Positions 23,666-33,982 of a DNA stretch of 64,000 nucleotides are shown here, in pieces. The position numbers and the translations under genes were made by a program. Location: positions 670,001 through 734,000 of the forward strand of contig CAMRHE010000457.1 of the NCBI GenBank assembly GCA_947044405.1. Direction: 5' to 3'. The notes beneath the pieces are model-generated. The model was not told where the DNA came from. It did no database searches and worked only from the letters and a program-made list of their open reading frames with translations. Each line of letters starts with the position of its first letter. Position 1 is the stretch's first letter. The DNA is from Leptodactylus fallax. Lineage: Eukaryota > Chordata > Amphibia > Anura > Leptodactylidae.

Positions 23666-24233
23666 CTCACCCCAATCACATTTTCCCCAGTACTGTACGT
23701 AGGACACATCATCAATAAAACATCAAAGTTTGTTTATGAATAAACTCATAAACGACCACAAAGGCAAGTGATTGTCCTTACAACCAGCTTCTAAGACCTC
23801 TGCGGTCTGTATTAAGGGCCATTATTGTGTCATCCTTCGGTACTGTGGTGTGTTACACTGACACTAGATGCACAAATCTCTTCTCTATCTTGATGGTTTG
23901 CTACAATGTAGGTGAATTTTATTCTCTTGGATTTCATGCTAAGAATTGTCTAGACATAAAATAATAAAAAATTAAAATAAAATCGAGTTCTGGATTTGAC
24001 AGTTCAAAATTGTGAGGAATCACAACATAAAGGGAAAGATTTACTAAGCTACATACATTAGATTTCTGCCTTAAACTACAAGGAAAAGCTGGAGTACATG
24101 CTTTGTAAGTCATTTATTATGTATATTAGACACTATTTGTAACCATAGGACAAGGGGCGTGGCTTAACTAGAAATGACAGGAGAAAACTGAACTAGGTGT
24201 GGCTTAACTAGAAATGGCCAGACAAACTGTGGC
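23666..24233. other. intergenic, no gene recognised
   Basis: AT-rich. Near 24,150-24,235 the phrase 'gtggcttaactagaaatg' repeats, a small direct repeat. Confidence 0.4.
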
Positions 24234-24887
24234 TTAAAGGGAGTCTGCCATTCACAAAAATAGTTTGAAGCTAATAGCACGTTGGAATGGCCTTTAAAAA
24301 GGCAATCCTTCTCCTACCTTTGCTTATTTTCTTCTCCCAGTCGATTCCAAGGTAATTCATCTCTTCGTATATGTAAATGAGCACCACGGAGCACCCGGGA
24401 CGTACCTTCTCTTTGGCGAGCACCCATCACATCATCACTTCTTACCGCCCCTTCGGCCATTGCGGTGACTCCCCTCTTGGCCTTCTTTCTTCTTACTTCT
24501 CGCTCTCAGCGAATATTCGCCACTGCGCATGCGAACTCGGCTCTGCCACGCTCTTGTGACAGATCACAGGAAAATGGCGGCCGGTTGCGCATGTGCAGTC
24601 GGGAAAATTCGCTGAGAGTGAGAAGTAAGAAGAAAGAAGACCAAGAGGGGAGTCACCGCAATGGCCGAAGGGGCGGTGAGAAGAGATGACGCAATGGGTG
24701 CTCGCCGAAGAGAAGGTACGCCCCGGGTGCTCCGTGGTGCTCATTTACATACACGAAGAAACAAATTATCTTGGAATTGGCTGGGAGAAGAAAACAAGGA
24801 AAGGTAGGAGAAGAATGGCCTTTTTAAAGGCCATTCCAACATGTCATTAGCTTAAAAGTGCTTTTGCGAATGATAGACCCCCTTTAA
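24234..24887. mobile_element. long foldback MITE with TTAA ends (T2-like)
   Basis: Arms of about 280 bases are near-perfect inverted copies. TTAAAGGGAGTCTGCCATTC is mirrored by GAATGATAGACCCCCTTTAA. Inside, 'ggtgactcccctcttgg' is mirrored by 'ccaagaggggagtcacc' and 'ctctcagcgaat' by 'attcgctgagag'. A central loop of roughly 90 bases lies at 24,515-24,605. TTAA sits at both borders. Paired frames on the two strands are shadows of the inverted arms. Confidence 0.88.
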
Positions 24888-25202
24888 GATGGGCATCAAA
24901 ATTTTATAGATAAAGTTCGAAAAATTTGGTTAAAGATGCACCAAATTTATTATCCAATTTTGGAAATAATACAATTTGTGAATGAGGATGAATATAATTT
25001 GCATATTTCACCTTTTGTTGATTAAAAAAGAAAACAGTTTGCCATCAAATGACACAAGTGAATATCACAATTGTATTTACCATTTTCTGAATTATCAGAG
25101 GTTTTCATCTTTACCGAACTGTCAAGAAAATACAATAACAAGCAGACAAAATTAGTGAAAAAAATATCTAAAAATATTTAAATAGAAATATATATTACCA
25201 TA
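24888..25202. other. AT-rich intergenic, nothing recognised
   Basis: No repeat terminus, splice-flanked frame or RNA gene visible. Confidence 0.4.
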
Positions 25203-25545
25203 TTAAAGGAAGTCTGTCAGCAGAACCCAGCGTATCAAGCCAGCCCTGCATATAGATAGGTGAGGGTCACCTGAATGAAATGGTGTTTTCCTGCTGTGAA
25301 TGGCTGCCTCCGTTGCTGAGATATTAACGTTTTGTCAATATGCAAATGACCTCTTTGGTGCCACAAGGGAGTGGACTTTGCTCCAAAGAGGAAGTGATAG
25401 CATCCTCAAAGAATTCAAGTCAATATTTTAAAAAACAACAATATTTCAGGGGTACCAATTTAAAGGGGAAAACACTGTTTGATTCACGTGACCATAACCT
25501 ATTTGCAGGGCTGGGTTTTATATTCTCGTGACAGACTCCTTTTAA
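25203..25545. mobile_element. TTAA-flanked T2-like MITE
   Basis: TTAAAGGAAGTCTGTCAGCAG at the left is mirrored by 'tcgtgacagactccttttaa' at the right. Central 'cctctttggtgcc' and 'tgctccaaagagg' form a stem. A related copy lies at 57,287-57,555 with the shared 'gagaacccagcatatcaa' start. Confidence 0.78.
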
Positions 25546-25724
25546 TATATCAATTATGTATTAAATTAAGTTCAAATTTTTACAGCTTCGAGATACAGTA
25601 ATTGTCTTTATTGACACAGATACATGAAAATATCACTACTGGTGGATCTGGTTTTAGTACTTTTTTTTTTTTTTACTAAATTGACAAAGGATGTGACTTA
25701 ATTGAACAGGTTGTAGCTTAGTAA

Positions 25725-26048
25725 GGCCGGTTGCAGACGACCAGGCTGCAATGGCCTGCCATGAATTAAAAGCACGGGCTGCACACGGGGGATATGGGGA
25801 TGTCCCCATGTGCCGCCAGTGCACGGTCCGTGTTTCCGTGGCTCCTTTCAGTAAATGATTAGGAGCCACAGAATCACGAGTGGCAAAATAGGACAGGAAT
25901 AGGACCTGTTCTATCTGATGTGGCCTGGACTGTCAGCCCGCGCACGGGATCGTAAAAATCACGGATGTGTGTACGGGCCCATAGAAAAGAATGGGTCAGT
26001 GTGCCATCCGTGAAATACACAGCACGGTCGTCTGCAAGGGACCTAAGA
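25725..26048. mobile_element. MITE with GGTTGCAGACGACC ends
   Basis: Left 'ggccggttgcagacgacc' is mirrored by right 'ggtcgtctgcaagggacc'. The interior has mirrored 'cggtccgtg' type segments. Non-coding and comparatively GC-rich. Family not named. Confidence 0.6.
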
Positions 26049-26235
26049 AGGACAAGGCTTGAAAAGCGAAATTGTGCAAAATTTTAGCACAAACTTAGCC
26101 AAACAATTGGTGTCTTTTTTTTAATCTTCTTCACCTAACTCAAGTTTTTTTCTGGGGCACTAAGTTTTGTGGATGTGAATCAATGATTTGGGCTAATAAG
26201 TTAGTATGCCTCATTTTTTTATGATACAAAGTGCT

Positions 26236-26237
<2 letters not shown>

Positions 26238-26282
<45 letters not shown>
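26238..26282. repeat. (TA)n microsatellite followed by T-run
   Basis: An uninterrupted TA tract of about 42 bases followed by a T-run. Confidence 0.95.
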
Positions 26283-26291
<9 letters not shown>

Positions 26292-26598
26292 ACTATATTT
26301 TTTTAAATTAAAAATAACATTATCCTACGCAGAGTTGGATCGTCTACACTATATCCTCTTCTCTTCATTTACTAGAATATATATTCCAATATTTTAACTT
26401 TTTTAATGTTAAAAATAAATATTAGACACGTCTCCTTTTTACATACTTGACAAAAAGAAATAAGTAATTGCTAGTGGGATCTAAGATTGGTGCCTCAGGA
26501 CATCTGGTATCCACAATTTACTACTGTAGAGACATGCTACACTGCTAAATACCCATAGATCATGGACCTCAGAGTGGTCTACAAGGAGGGTGGTCTAG

Positions 26599-26866
26599 GC
26601 TGGGTGATTCCATTCTCTACAGAGTCTGACACTTTCAATGAGAACATGCCGGGACATACCATCAACTGGTATTGACCAGTTGTCCATGTATTCATACATT
26701 TCTCTGTGCTGTACCATTACACTTCTATCTTGTACCTTTCCTCCATTGTCCTTCGTAGAAATGTATGAATACATTGACAACTGGTCAATACCACTTGGTG
26801 GTATTTCCCGGTATGTTCTCATTGAAAGCATCCGACTCTGTAGAGAATGGAATCACCCAGTCTAGG
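26599..26866. repeat. 268-bp inverted repeat with about 55-base loop
   Basis: Left arm 26,599-26,703 ('ctgggtgattccattctcta...gtatgaatacattt' region) pairs with right arm 26,759-26,866 (mirror from 'agaaatgtatgaatacat' to 'tagagaatggaatcaccc'). Arms are about 90 percent complementary by eye. The two similar frames found on opposite strands are arm shadows. Could be a foldback MITE or a transcribed long hairpin. Confidence 0.85.
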
Positions 26867-27139
26867 CTTGTACTATTCATGTGGGAAGCTTCTCACATAA
26901 GACTTGCCATCATTTCCCAAAAAAATTATGGCTCCACAGATCATCACACCAGCAAGGGGCAGTGTGTCGCTCCACAGCAAAGACAGAATTGAAGAGCTCG
27001 CCATGAGTCCATATGCCTACATACTCAAGCCCAATCATTGTCAGATCCTAAACAGAACTAAATCATTCAGGAAGAAGTACACTACTGAAAAGTAGCCTCT
27101 GGGAGCTTTTTTATAGGGCAGCAGTGGAAGCACTGTTAC

Positions 27140-27326
27140 ACAGGGGCGTAACTTGAAGGGTATCAGGGGGTGCTGTTGCACCTGGGCTTTGGAGCCTTAT
27201 GGGGCCTCTAAGGTGTCTCTTCCAATATGAGGAGACCAGTACTAAAAATGATACATTATAGTTGGGGGGCCTGGTAAAGATTTTGCATCGAGGCCCAGGG
27301 GCTTTTGCTGTTACGCCCTCTTGTGA
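27140..27326. mobile_element. MITE with AGGGGCGTAAC ends
   Basis: Left 'caggggcgtaacttgaaggg' and right 'tgctgttacgccctcttgtg' are inverted. The interior 'ggggcctctaagg...ggcccaggggc' is the usual body of this repeat type. A partial relative ends near 59,980 ('gctagttacacctttgcc'). Confidence 0.6.
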
Positions 27327-28219
27327 CAAAACCCAGTGTCTAAGTGGACCACACCTGTAATCATTTATATAACTGCAGGACAAGTTTTGTAGCAATCCGA
27401 CATTCCTATCCAAGTGCGGTATTTTTTTGCCAATGAGTATATTTATGGCATAGACAAGTATAGCAATACTTACACATTTTTCTTCTTACAAATAACACCT
27501 GAAAATATAAGTAGAAGAAACTTTTAAGATAGATTTAGCACAGCAATGTCTCTGGTCAAGAAAATAAATACATTTTGAGAACATAAAGCATAGAAGATAC
27601 ATTTTCTATTCTCCCAGTGATCTGTATTTTTTTAGAATGGCAGACAAGTTTAAAATATTATATTAGAAATTTACTATTAGGCTTCATGCACACAACCAAG
27701 TGCGCAGCCCAAAGGGGTTCCAATATTCATGAAAAAATCTTGCAAAGTTTACCCATCACTAGTCACAAATGATCAGCTCTTATCTTCCAGGAATTTACAG
27801 ATATGACGTATTAATAGGTCCTTGGCAGTGAAAGGTCTGAAGCATTTTTCTGGAAGTTTACCTCTACCAAAATGGATTTTAGACCACTTATATGTTGTTG
27901 TAGGGGCGGTTACTGACATAGTGAGCAGACATTTTTTGCTTCTGACAAAATCAACTTTCAATATGTAAGCAACTAAAATGTACCCGGAAGGTGACCTTAT
28001 CTGTCAGAGCATTTGTTTTTTGACTGTTGTCACCACACAATTGAACCTATCAATTTTATGATAGAGGGGGTGTTGGGTGGTGATCAAAGGCTGGGTAGGC
28101 TTATTCAGGCATGGCCATACCCTGAATAACCACTATAACCACACCCACAGCAGCATATAGTTGGTTTACAAGATTGTGATAATGGTAGACTAAAGGCTAT
28201 GTACTCATTCATATTTATT
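27327..28219. other. intergenic, no gene recognised
   Basis: Includes a 62-codon - strand frame at 27,773-27,961 with a J-segment-like FGRG string that I do not accept as real (see rejected items). Confidence 0.35.
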
Positions 28220-28890
28220 GCATGTTATTATTGCATTATATTTATCATTGGCTAGAAAATATTTATCCAAATAAGTTTTTATTCAAAATTCTACTTGCTT
28301 TTTCTTCTGCAGCCTTCACTTGGTTTCACAGGCTGAGGCCCCACATTGCGGAAAAGCTGCTTTTTTTGTTGCAGATTTCGCTGCGATTTTTTGAGCCAAA
28401 GCCTGGAGTGGATTGAGCAGAAGGGAGAAGTATAAAAATCCTGCTTTTGTAGCCATTCTTGCCTTTGGCTTAAAAAAACGCAGCAAAATCTGCAACAAAA
28501 AAAGCAGTTTCCATAACGTTGCGCCTCAGCCATATAGTGTAAGCTGCTGTGTCCCCTTGTCACAGAGATGCGTGTGCGAAGCTATCTGATGGCTCATTCT
28601 ATGAGTGTTATCTCTGTTGTCCTAAGTGCTCATAATCACTTGTTTAGGCTGAATTCTTATCAGTTATTGAGTGATTACGAGCAATAACTCAACAGCAATA
28701 ACTCTCACAGAATGAGACATCTCATCTCAGGTGGATCTCCGTGACAGGGGGACACAGCAGCTTGCACTACATGAAAGCAAGTGAAGACTGCAGAAAGAAA
28801 AGCAAGCAGAATTTTTAATAACGCCCTATTTTAAAAATATTTTCTAGCTAATAATAGATATAATACAACAATAATAATAGTAAACACAAA
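28220..28890. mobile_element. foldback element interrupted by a nested MITE
   Basis: Outer arms pair 'ggctagaaaatattt...aaaattctacttgc...ctgcagccttcacttg' (28,245-28,321) with its mirror at 28,777-28,860. Inner arms pair 'gtaagctgctgtgtccccttgtcac' (28,540) with 'gtgacagggggacacagcagcttgcac' (28,740). The left arm is split by about 215 bases that the right arm lacks. Confidence 0.7.
28326..28540. mobile_element. nested hAT-like MITE
   Basis: Ends 'caggctgaggccccacattgcgg' and 'acgttgcgcctcagcc' are inverted. Inside, 'gctgctttttttgttgcagattt' is mirrored by 'aaatctgcaacaaaaaaagcag'. It sits inside the left arm of the surrounding foldback, so it arrived later. Confidence 0.7.
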
Positions 28891-29770
28891 GGTGCACATA
28901 CCCTTTAATCCTCATCATATTTTACAGTATATACTTGTAGGTTTGGAAGAGGAAACTTGTCCATCAGCAAAAATCTGGCAAATCCCAAATCCTGTTGAAA
29001 TAATTGACCTATGTTCACATGACAGCGATAATCAGCCATGTGATGTACATGTTTACACGGCTGTTGCACAGCTGCATTAAATTTGGATTTTGTAAATGGG
29101 GGCTATTCACATAGCTAATTTTATGATGGTCCATTTTACTGGGCCATCAAAAAATTAAGCAATGTCCTATTTTTACCCATTTTCATAGATACTTCCATAC
29201 ACTCAAATGTATGAGGGATCCATGAAAACGGACGCACCTCAGATGCAAAATGGCTGTGAAAAATGTCAACAAATGGTCATGTCCATATAGGCTTACAGTT
29301 CATAAACAATAGGGGAACTTGTGAATTCTTCTATGCCAAGCAATCCATCTATGATATTGTGGCACACATTTGGCGCAAGGCCCTTTCTTACGCCAAATGT
29401 CGCCACAACCACCATTATGCACCTTGCTTGCCACATTATGTGAATATAAGTGGAGCGGAATGGGCCAAGGATGCCTCCGCTGACATATTTATTATGCCAC
29501 TTAATCAAGTCTCATTAAATTTGCCTCATAGTCTATGGATTATTCTAAAAAGATTTTATGGTTTCAGTATAATGTAAGGTTATATAACTTAATAATTAGA
29601 AGAGAACCAAATAGTTTTTACAGCCACATCTCCACAGGTATTCAAATATAGATGTACCAACCTTGTTCCTTTTGCCAAAATCTAAGGGAATTATATAATT
29701 GTTATCATGAAAGGCCCCAGGCACAAGGCAGAACCATGATATGGAGCCACAGGGAGCCCTGGGAGCTTTC
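28891..29770. other. intergenic, no gene recognised
   Basis: A 'ccatttggcgcaagg...ttacgccaaatg' small palindrome lies at about 29,370-29,400. Frames of about 100 codons have no domain motif. Confidence 0.35.
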
Positions 29771-29774
29771 TATG

Positions 29775-29952
29775 TAGGCACAGGTACTCTACAAAGTATT
29801 GACATGGTATTCTCCACTAGAAGTAAAATCTCTGGGCTATGATGAAGATTATTCCACAATCCCACTCATACAGAACGCATTAGAAAAAACTTCTATATAT
29901 ACCATGAAATCAGAAATACAGAAGAATATTACTGCTCAGTAGACCACTAGAC
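29775..29952 (+). pseudogene. possible V-region relic (FR2 to FR3), weak
   Basis: One frame reads LTWYSP, then KSLGYDEDYSTI, then TSIYTMKSE. After small deletions another frame gives EEYYCSVDH. The order W, KSLxGY, TxIYxMKSE, EYYC matches framework 2 to framework 3 of an antigen-receptor-like V domain. No first cysteine region, leader or recombination signal is convincing. It could be another decayed V-set exon of the receptor cluster, or chance. Confidence 0.3.
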
Positions 29953-30421
29953 AAAATTAATATTTGGTGGATGAGTAAGAAAAACAAAAGCTTTGAAAAC
30001 TTGAAAAAAATCAACTAAAATTCTAATAGAATGGCTTAAAAATCAACAAACTGGGGCAGATTTATTAAGACTAGCCTTTTGTATGCCAGTCTTAATAAGG
30101 ACCCTGACAGGCACGATTAATTGATGAAGAGGCTCCAGGTCATGCACCAGAATAGAAATCTAGATCAATTAGGAACTGGCAAGAGTTGTAATAAATATGT
30201 TGGGCTATGGCGTCCCACAGCCAGCCCCGCTCACCATCCTAGTCCACCCACATTCACTGAGGCACAGAATGGGGTCTGTGGTGCACCAAAGGGATGTCCG
30301 TAGAGGGATTGATAAATTCCCTCAATGGTCTCAACATTTTGTTAGATGAAGTAAAAACATTATGTAACTGAATCAATTAATATAGAAGGGTGTCCTGTAC
30401 TAGGCCCAGTATTTCTCCTAC

Positions 30422-30514
30422 CTGTTGCCTTCAGAATAACCAAGATCACACATAGAAGAACCAAAACGGCTGAAGCAGAGATGGAAATAATCATCACAAG
30501 GTTATAACCGGGGT
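30422..30514 (-). CDS. transmembrane exon of an Ig-superfamily receptor
   Basis: On the - strand an acceptor (ttcattcatctacag) precedes 30,514 and a donor (acag|gtagga) follows 30,422. The 93-base exon is open, in phase 1-1, and encodes PGYNLVMIISISASAVLV then LLCVILVILKAT. This is one membrane span of about 22 hydrophobic residues followed by a lysine at the cytoplasmic border. There is no charged residue within the span, so it does not look like an adaptor-coupled activating receptor. It lies 1.45 kb after the NCR3-like Ig exon on the same strand and in the same phase, and is best read as that receptor's membrane exon. No ITIM or ITAM tail exon was found in the sequence that follows. Confidence 0.72.
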
Positions 30515-30554
30515 CTGTAGATGAATGAATCACAAAGATTATGAAACATTTGGG

Positions 30555-30922
30555 GTTCACCACCCACTCCTCAGAACCCAGAGTACAATATGCAGAGGCC
30601 CAGGTTGGAGAGGCATAAACATAATAAACAGTTATACTCACCTTCCCTCACCTCTCCTGGCCTCTCTTGCAGTTTTTGGTTGTCTTCCAGCTTTTTCACG
30701 CCTCCTGGGTGACATCACAGACCCCACGGGAACGCTGTGGCCCAGCATCAAAGCATCATGATATTGGTATGCCCCAGGTGACTGCTGAGGGACAATCACA
30801 GACATCAACAGCACTTGATGTCAATCAGCAACCAAAAAGGCCAGAAGGAGACCCTGATGGAGAACCGGATGTCACCAGGATGTCCACTTATTATATTCTG
30901 GGGTCTGAAAAGAACCTTTTTG
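30555..30922. mobile_element. MITE-like repeat, GGGGTCT hairpin family, copy 7
   Basis: Has 'cagaacccagagtacaatatgcagaggcccagg' at the left, 'caccttccctcacctctcctggcctc' next, and 'cttattatattctggggtctgaaaagaacc' at the right. It starts about 40 bases upstream of the transmembrane exon's acceptor. Confidence 0.6.
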
Positions 30923-31646
30923 CCTTTTTTACACTATGTAATATGTACAGTATAATGCTCTGCTATTGAAGACTTTATCTGTCCGCGATCCAGCCCTGAA
31001 TCAAGAAAACTGCAGTGAGGAGAAACGCGTCGGTGCTTTAAACTCTGATACAGCCCAGGACTTTTCTGCTCTTCTCTAAGCCCTTTTTCATCCTGGGGCT
31101 TAATTTTTTCTGGCTAATTATTTTAGTATAGGAAATTCCTCCTTAGACACCAGAGTACACTCTGTTCAGAGCGCACCCCAGTGTGGTTGAATCAAAGCTC
31201 AGCCTCAGGGGGTTATCCTTATATACAGTATATTAGCTCCATGCACTCTGGAACCTATAGTTCTTAGCCATCTGCATTGTAGTAGAGCTCGCTCCTCTTA
31301 GAGCACAATCTATTTTTGGGGTGTACCCCTACAGGGGTGAATTTGGACTCTGGAGGTGATATCCCTATATGCAAATAATAACAGTGTATGAGAAGATAAC
31401 ATTCTGTACTCCTAAAGAAATATTTTAGCATCGACCATTGACTATTCTGGCGGTTCGGGGACACATAATCCTTGTTGAAAAAGTTGTCCTAATCCAAAGG
31501 TAAATACATAGGGAGAATTTTGTTATCTTCTCAGATTTGTATTTAGGGTGTTCCAATCTGTCTTTTGATGAATTTCATATTCAGTTAGTTCTTTAGGGAG
31601 TCCAAACACGGATGAACACATTCACTAATATATTTTATATTTCTAA
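30923..31646. other. intronic sequence, nothing recognised
   Basis: Contains 'gaaacgcgtcggtg' near 31,022, a phrase common in amphibian interspersed repeats. No element ends identified. Confidence 0.35.
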
Positions 31647-31853
31647 GGCTGGGTTCACACGTGCGCCTGGTACACTTTCAGGGTTTCCGTCCCTGAACTC
31701 GCTTAAAAAAATGTAAGCAGCGCTTTTCTCTCCACATTTTTCTATGAGGTCCACGGGTTTCCGTGGGTAACCAATTTTTTAAGCGGATTAGGTTTTCGTT
31801 CGGGAGGTCCAAGTGGACCCCCCGAATGGAAACCCGAACGCAGGTGTGAACCT
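31647..31853. mobile_element. hAT-like MITE, second family member
   Basis: Left 'ggctgggttcacacgtgcgcc', right 'aacccgaacgcaggtgtgaacc', with mirrored 'tttccgtgggtaacc' type core. Same family as 3,351-3,581. Confidence 0.65.
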
Positions 31854-31961
31854 AGTGTCATAAAAGTTAAATCTTAATTACTTTTTGCACATATATTTTG
31901 AGACCTAGCTTCTTCTAGCATTAGTGAAAAAAATCCTGATGTCTCATGTATATTATTTTAC

Positions 31962-32327
31962 CTGTCACAGTCAGTCTCGTCCCTTTTCCATACTGAATTA
32001 CTTTTTCAACGTTGTCATTTCTTGTACACAGTCTGAGCATCACAAAGCAGTAATATGTGGAGTTGTCTGACATCTGCAGCCCCCGTATATGGAGATCTGC
32101 CGCTCCTTTTATTTCCGTCCTTCCTCTATAATTAGGATGAACTATTTCTTTGTAGGGGTGGTAGACATAAGGTCCGATTATACTGCCCACTCTCCAGTAA
32201 ATATTAAACCCCAGGATATCATTCTTCTTATTATGGCTGTATGAGCAGTTTATTGTCACCGACTCTCCTCTATGACCTGTGATGGTATCTGGTTGTGTAA
32301 CAATGAAGGGTGAGGAAGACGAGGAAC
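31962..32327 (-). CDS. VJ-type Ig exon, NKp30 (NCR3)-like
   Basis: Acceptor ggtatttttt-ag before 32,327 and donor acag|gtaaaa after 31,962 bound a 366-base open exon in phase 1-1. The domain shows SVTINCSYSH (first cysteine), NIYWRVG (core tryptophan), ADLHIRGLQMSDNSTYYC (E-F strands with the D-x-x-x-Y-Y-C signature) and a closing YGKGTRLTVT. That last string is a J-like G strand with the Gly-x-Gly motif, seen in antigen receptors and in NKp30. There are sequons at NCS and NST. NKp30 itself ends its single V domain with a Gly-x-Gly-Thr-Arg-Leu strand, hence the comparison. It is more distant from the other Ig exons here than they are from each other. It lies between the D2 exon (33.4 kb) and the transmembrane exon (30.5 kb) on one strand. 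Confidence 0.75.
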
Positions 32328-32463
32328 CTAAAAAATACCATAAATTTAAACTTGCATGCATCTTAAATACATCTACTTATACTACAGTCTTTGCTAAACA
32401 ACCAGTTTTACACAAGCACACAGATTAAAGATCCTTGTTGTAATGTTGATTTTACTACCTACC

Positions 32464-32644
32464 TATATACCGCTAGAAAGCCAACAGTGCACCGAATTCA
32501 GTGCACTGTCATCTTTCCCGTTATGTGCCCCCGGGCTGGAGATATCGGTGCCGTTGATCTCCCCACTGTCAGAAGGGTGTTCCTCACAGCCTAGCGTCAT
32601 CGGCTTTCGGCTATCTCCCCACTGTCGGCTTTCTAGCGGTATAT
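32464..32644. mobile_element. short inverted-repeat element
   Basis: 'tataccgctagaaagcc' at the left is mirrored by 'ggctttctagcggtata' at the right, with internal mirrored 'acagtg' and 'gatatcggtgccgttgatctcc' segments. Open frames on both strands are arm shadows. It lies in the intron between the D2 and NCR3-like exons. Confidence 0.65.
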
Positions 32645-33210
32645 AAAACCGCATATGCATGAGCACATGAAAGGTCCTCTTTAAGTTCGTCTGAGACTAA
32701 TTGCAAATGTATTGGTTTCTTTTGAAAACAAAATCTTTGGAAAATTCACTCATCTCTGTAGTTTTCTATCAACTTCTCTTGGCCCACTGGGACCACTGCA
32801 GCTAACACCAGGACCAACTCAAGAGGAAGCAATCTGGTAGTCTCTCTGCAGTGAAGTCTACAACCCTGTTCAGGTGTTAAAGGTGAATACTGGGAAGAAT
32901 GCTTAGACAATGCTCTTAGAGGTGTCCTAAAGTCAAAGTTAAACCAGTTTGGTAGCATAGTGGGTTCACAACTTACTGATTCTGATACTCCTAGGGATGG
33001 CTGGAGAAGACCAGAAATTTATCTTTTAGCTTTGTGGTTGGTTGGTTGGATGGAAGAATTAGATTTGGCACTTTGGCCCTTATAAAATATTTATTAAAGT
33101 GAGGAAAGTTACATAACTGTCCATATACTTGATGTGTGTGAAGTTTTCTTTTACCCCAAGAGAAAACAGTCCTATTATTTAACCTTTTACCACACTACAT
33201 ATGTCTTTAC

Positions 33211-33552
33211 CTGCGATGGTCAGCTCTGTTCCATATTTGCTTTCCATTATACCATTACTTGTGGTCACATGGCAACAAAAGCGGGAGTGTTCATCTCTCT
33301 GAACGCTGAGTATACGCAGAGAGACATCTTCAGGGAAGTTCACCAGTGAAAATCGAGATGTATCTGTCACGTGTTTAGACCACCTGGTGTGAATTCTCCA
33401 GTCCTCAGTATAGCTACATAGTTCACTATCCGTGGTATACCAGGACACTTCTCGAGCTTCCCCCATGGTCTCCATTGGGTAATGACAGGGGATGATCATC
33501 TCTTCTCCTGGGACAGTCATCAGTTCCTCCACCTGAGATAACCATCTCCCAC
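33211..33552 (-). CDS. V-set Ig domain exon (D2) of a PILR/Siglec-like paired receptor
   Basis: Acceptor ctggttatag before 33,552 and donor gcag|gtaaag after 33,211. The exon is 342 bases, open, phase 1-1. It reads GGRWLSQVEELMTVPGEE, then IIPCHYP (first cysteine), VSWYTT (core tryptophan), FPEDVSLRI (E strand), RFCCHV (second cysteine, with the extra adjacent cysteine) and GTELTIAG. The order and many residues match the + strand exon at 6,974-7,312, including the identical GGRWLSQVEELM start apart from one residue in the upstream codon. It would be the second extracellular V domain after the exon at 38.2-38.55 kb. The intron between them holds minisatellite array 2. PILR or Siglec kinship is inferred from motif spacing. 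Confidence 0.8.
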
Positions 33553-33921
33553 CTATAACCAGAAGGCATGGGGTATATATGTATTGCACAGGGTTAAATC
33601 GATTATCTGGGGACATTAAAAATGTTTTCATATATACAGTATATTAATGTGTGTAACTTGTGTATTTGCATTTTTTTTTCTGTATTACTTTTATTATTTT
33701 TTGTTTTAGTCATGTGATGCAGGAAGTGGTGTCTTTTTTTAATCCTGGTGACAACACGATCTCCGCATCATATGACTTTGGCAGTGAGGGGCATGTTCCC
33801 TCCTGCGATTGGGGTTGGATTGTCATCAGTCACATGAATGCAAGGGGCTGAAAACTACAGTGTAATCTTCCATAGGAGGTGGAGCGCAGGACAGGGGCTG
33901 GCTGTATTTGCCAGTCATTTC

Positions 33922-33924
<3 letters not shown>
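33553..33924. other. intronic sequence, nothing recognised
   Basis: Upstream of the D2 exon on the - strand. Includes T-runs and a repeat-like 'gggcatgttccctcctgcgattggg' part. Confidence 0.35.
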
Positions 33925-33963
<39 letters not shown>

Positions 33964-33982
33964 TGTATATATATATATATGG
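33925..33982. repeat. (TA)n microsatellite
   Basis: TA tract with one 'ctg' interruption at about 33,962. The YIYIYI-type frames across it are artefacts. Confidence 0.95.

Noticed and set aside
24377..24744. Three similar frames on both strands containing STTEHPGRTFS
   Set aside because: Shadows of the inverted arms of a foldback MITE.
26595..26992. Matching frames on both strands containing DQLSMYSYIS
   Set aside because: Shadows of a 268-bp inverted repeat; no gene features.
27773..27961. J-segment-like string (HFGRG) on the - strand with a possible upstream heptamer
   Set aside because: The motif is four residues, the splice site would fall immediately after it, the nonamer is poor, and it is on the opposite strand to the possible V relic. 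Chance is likely.
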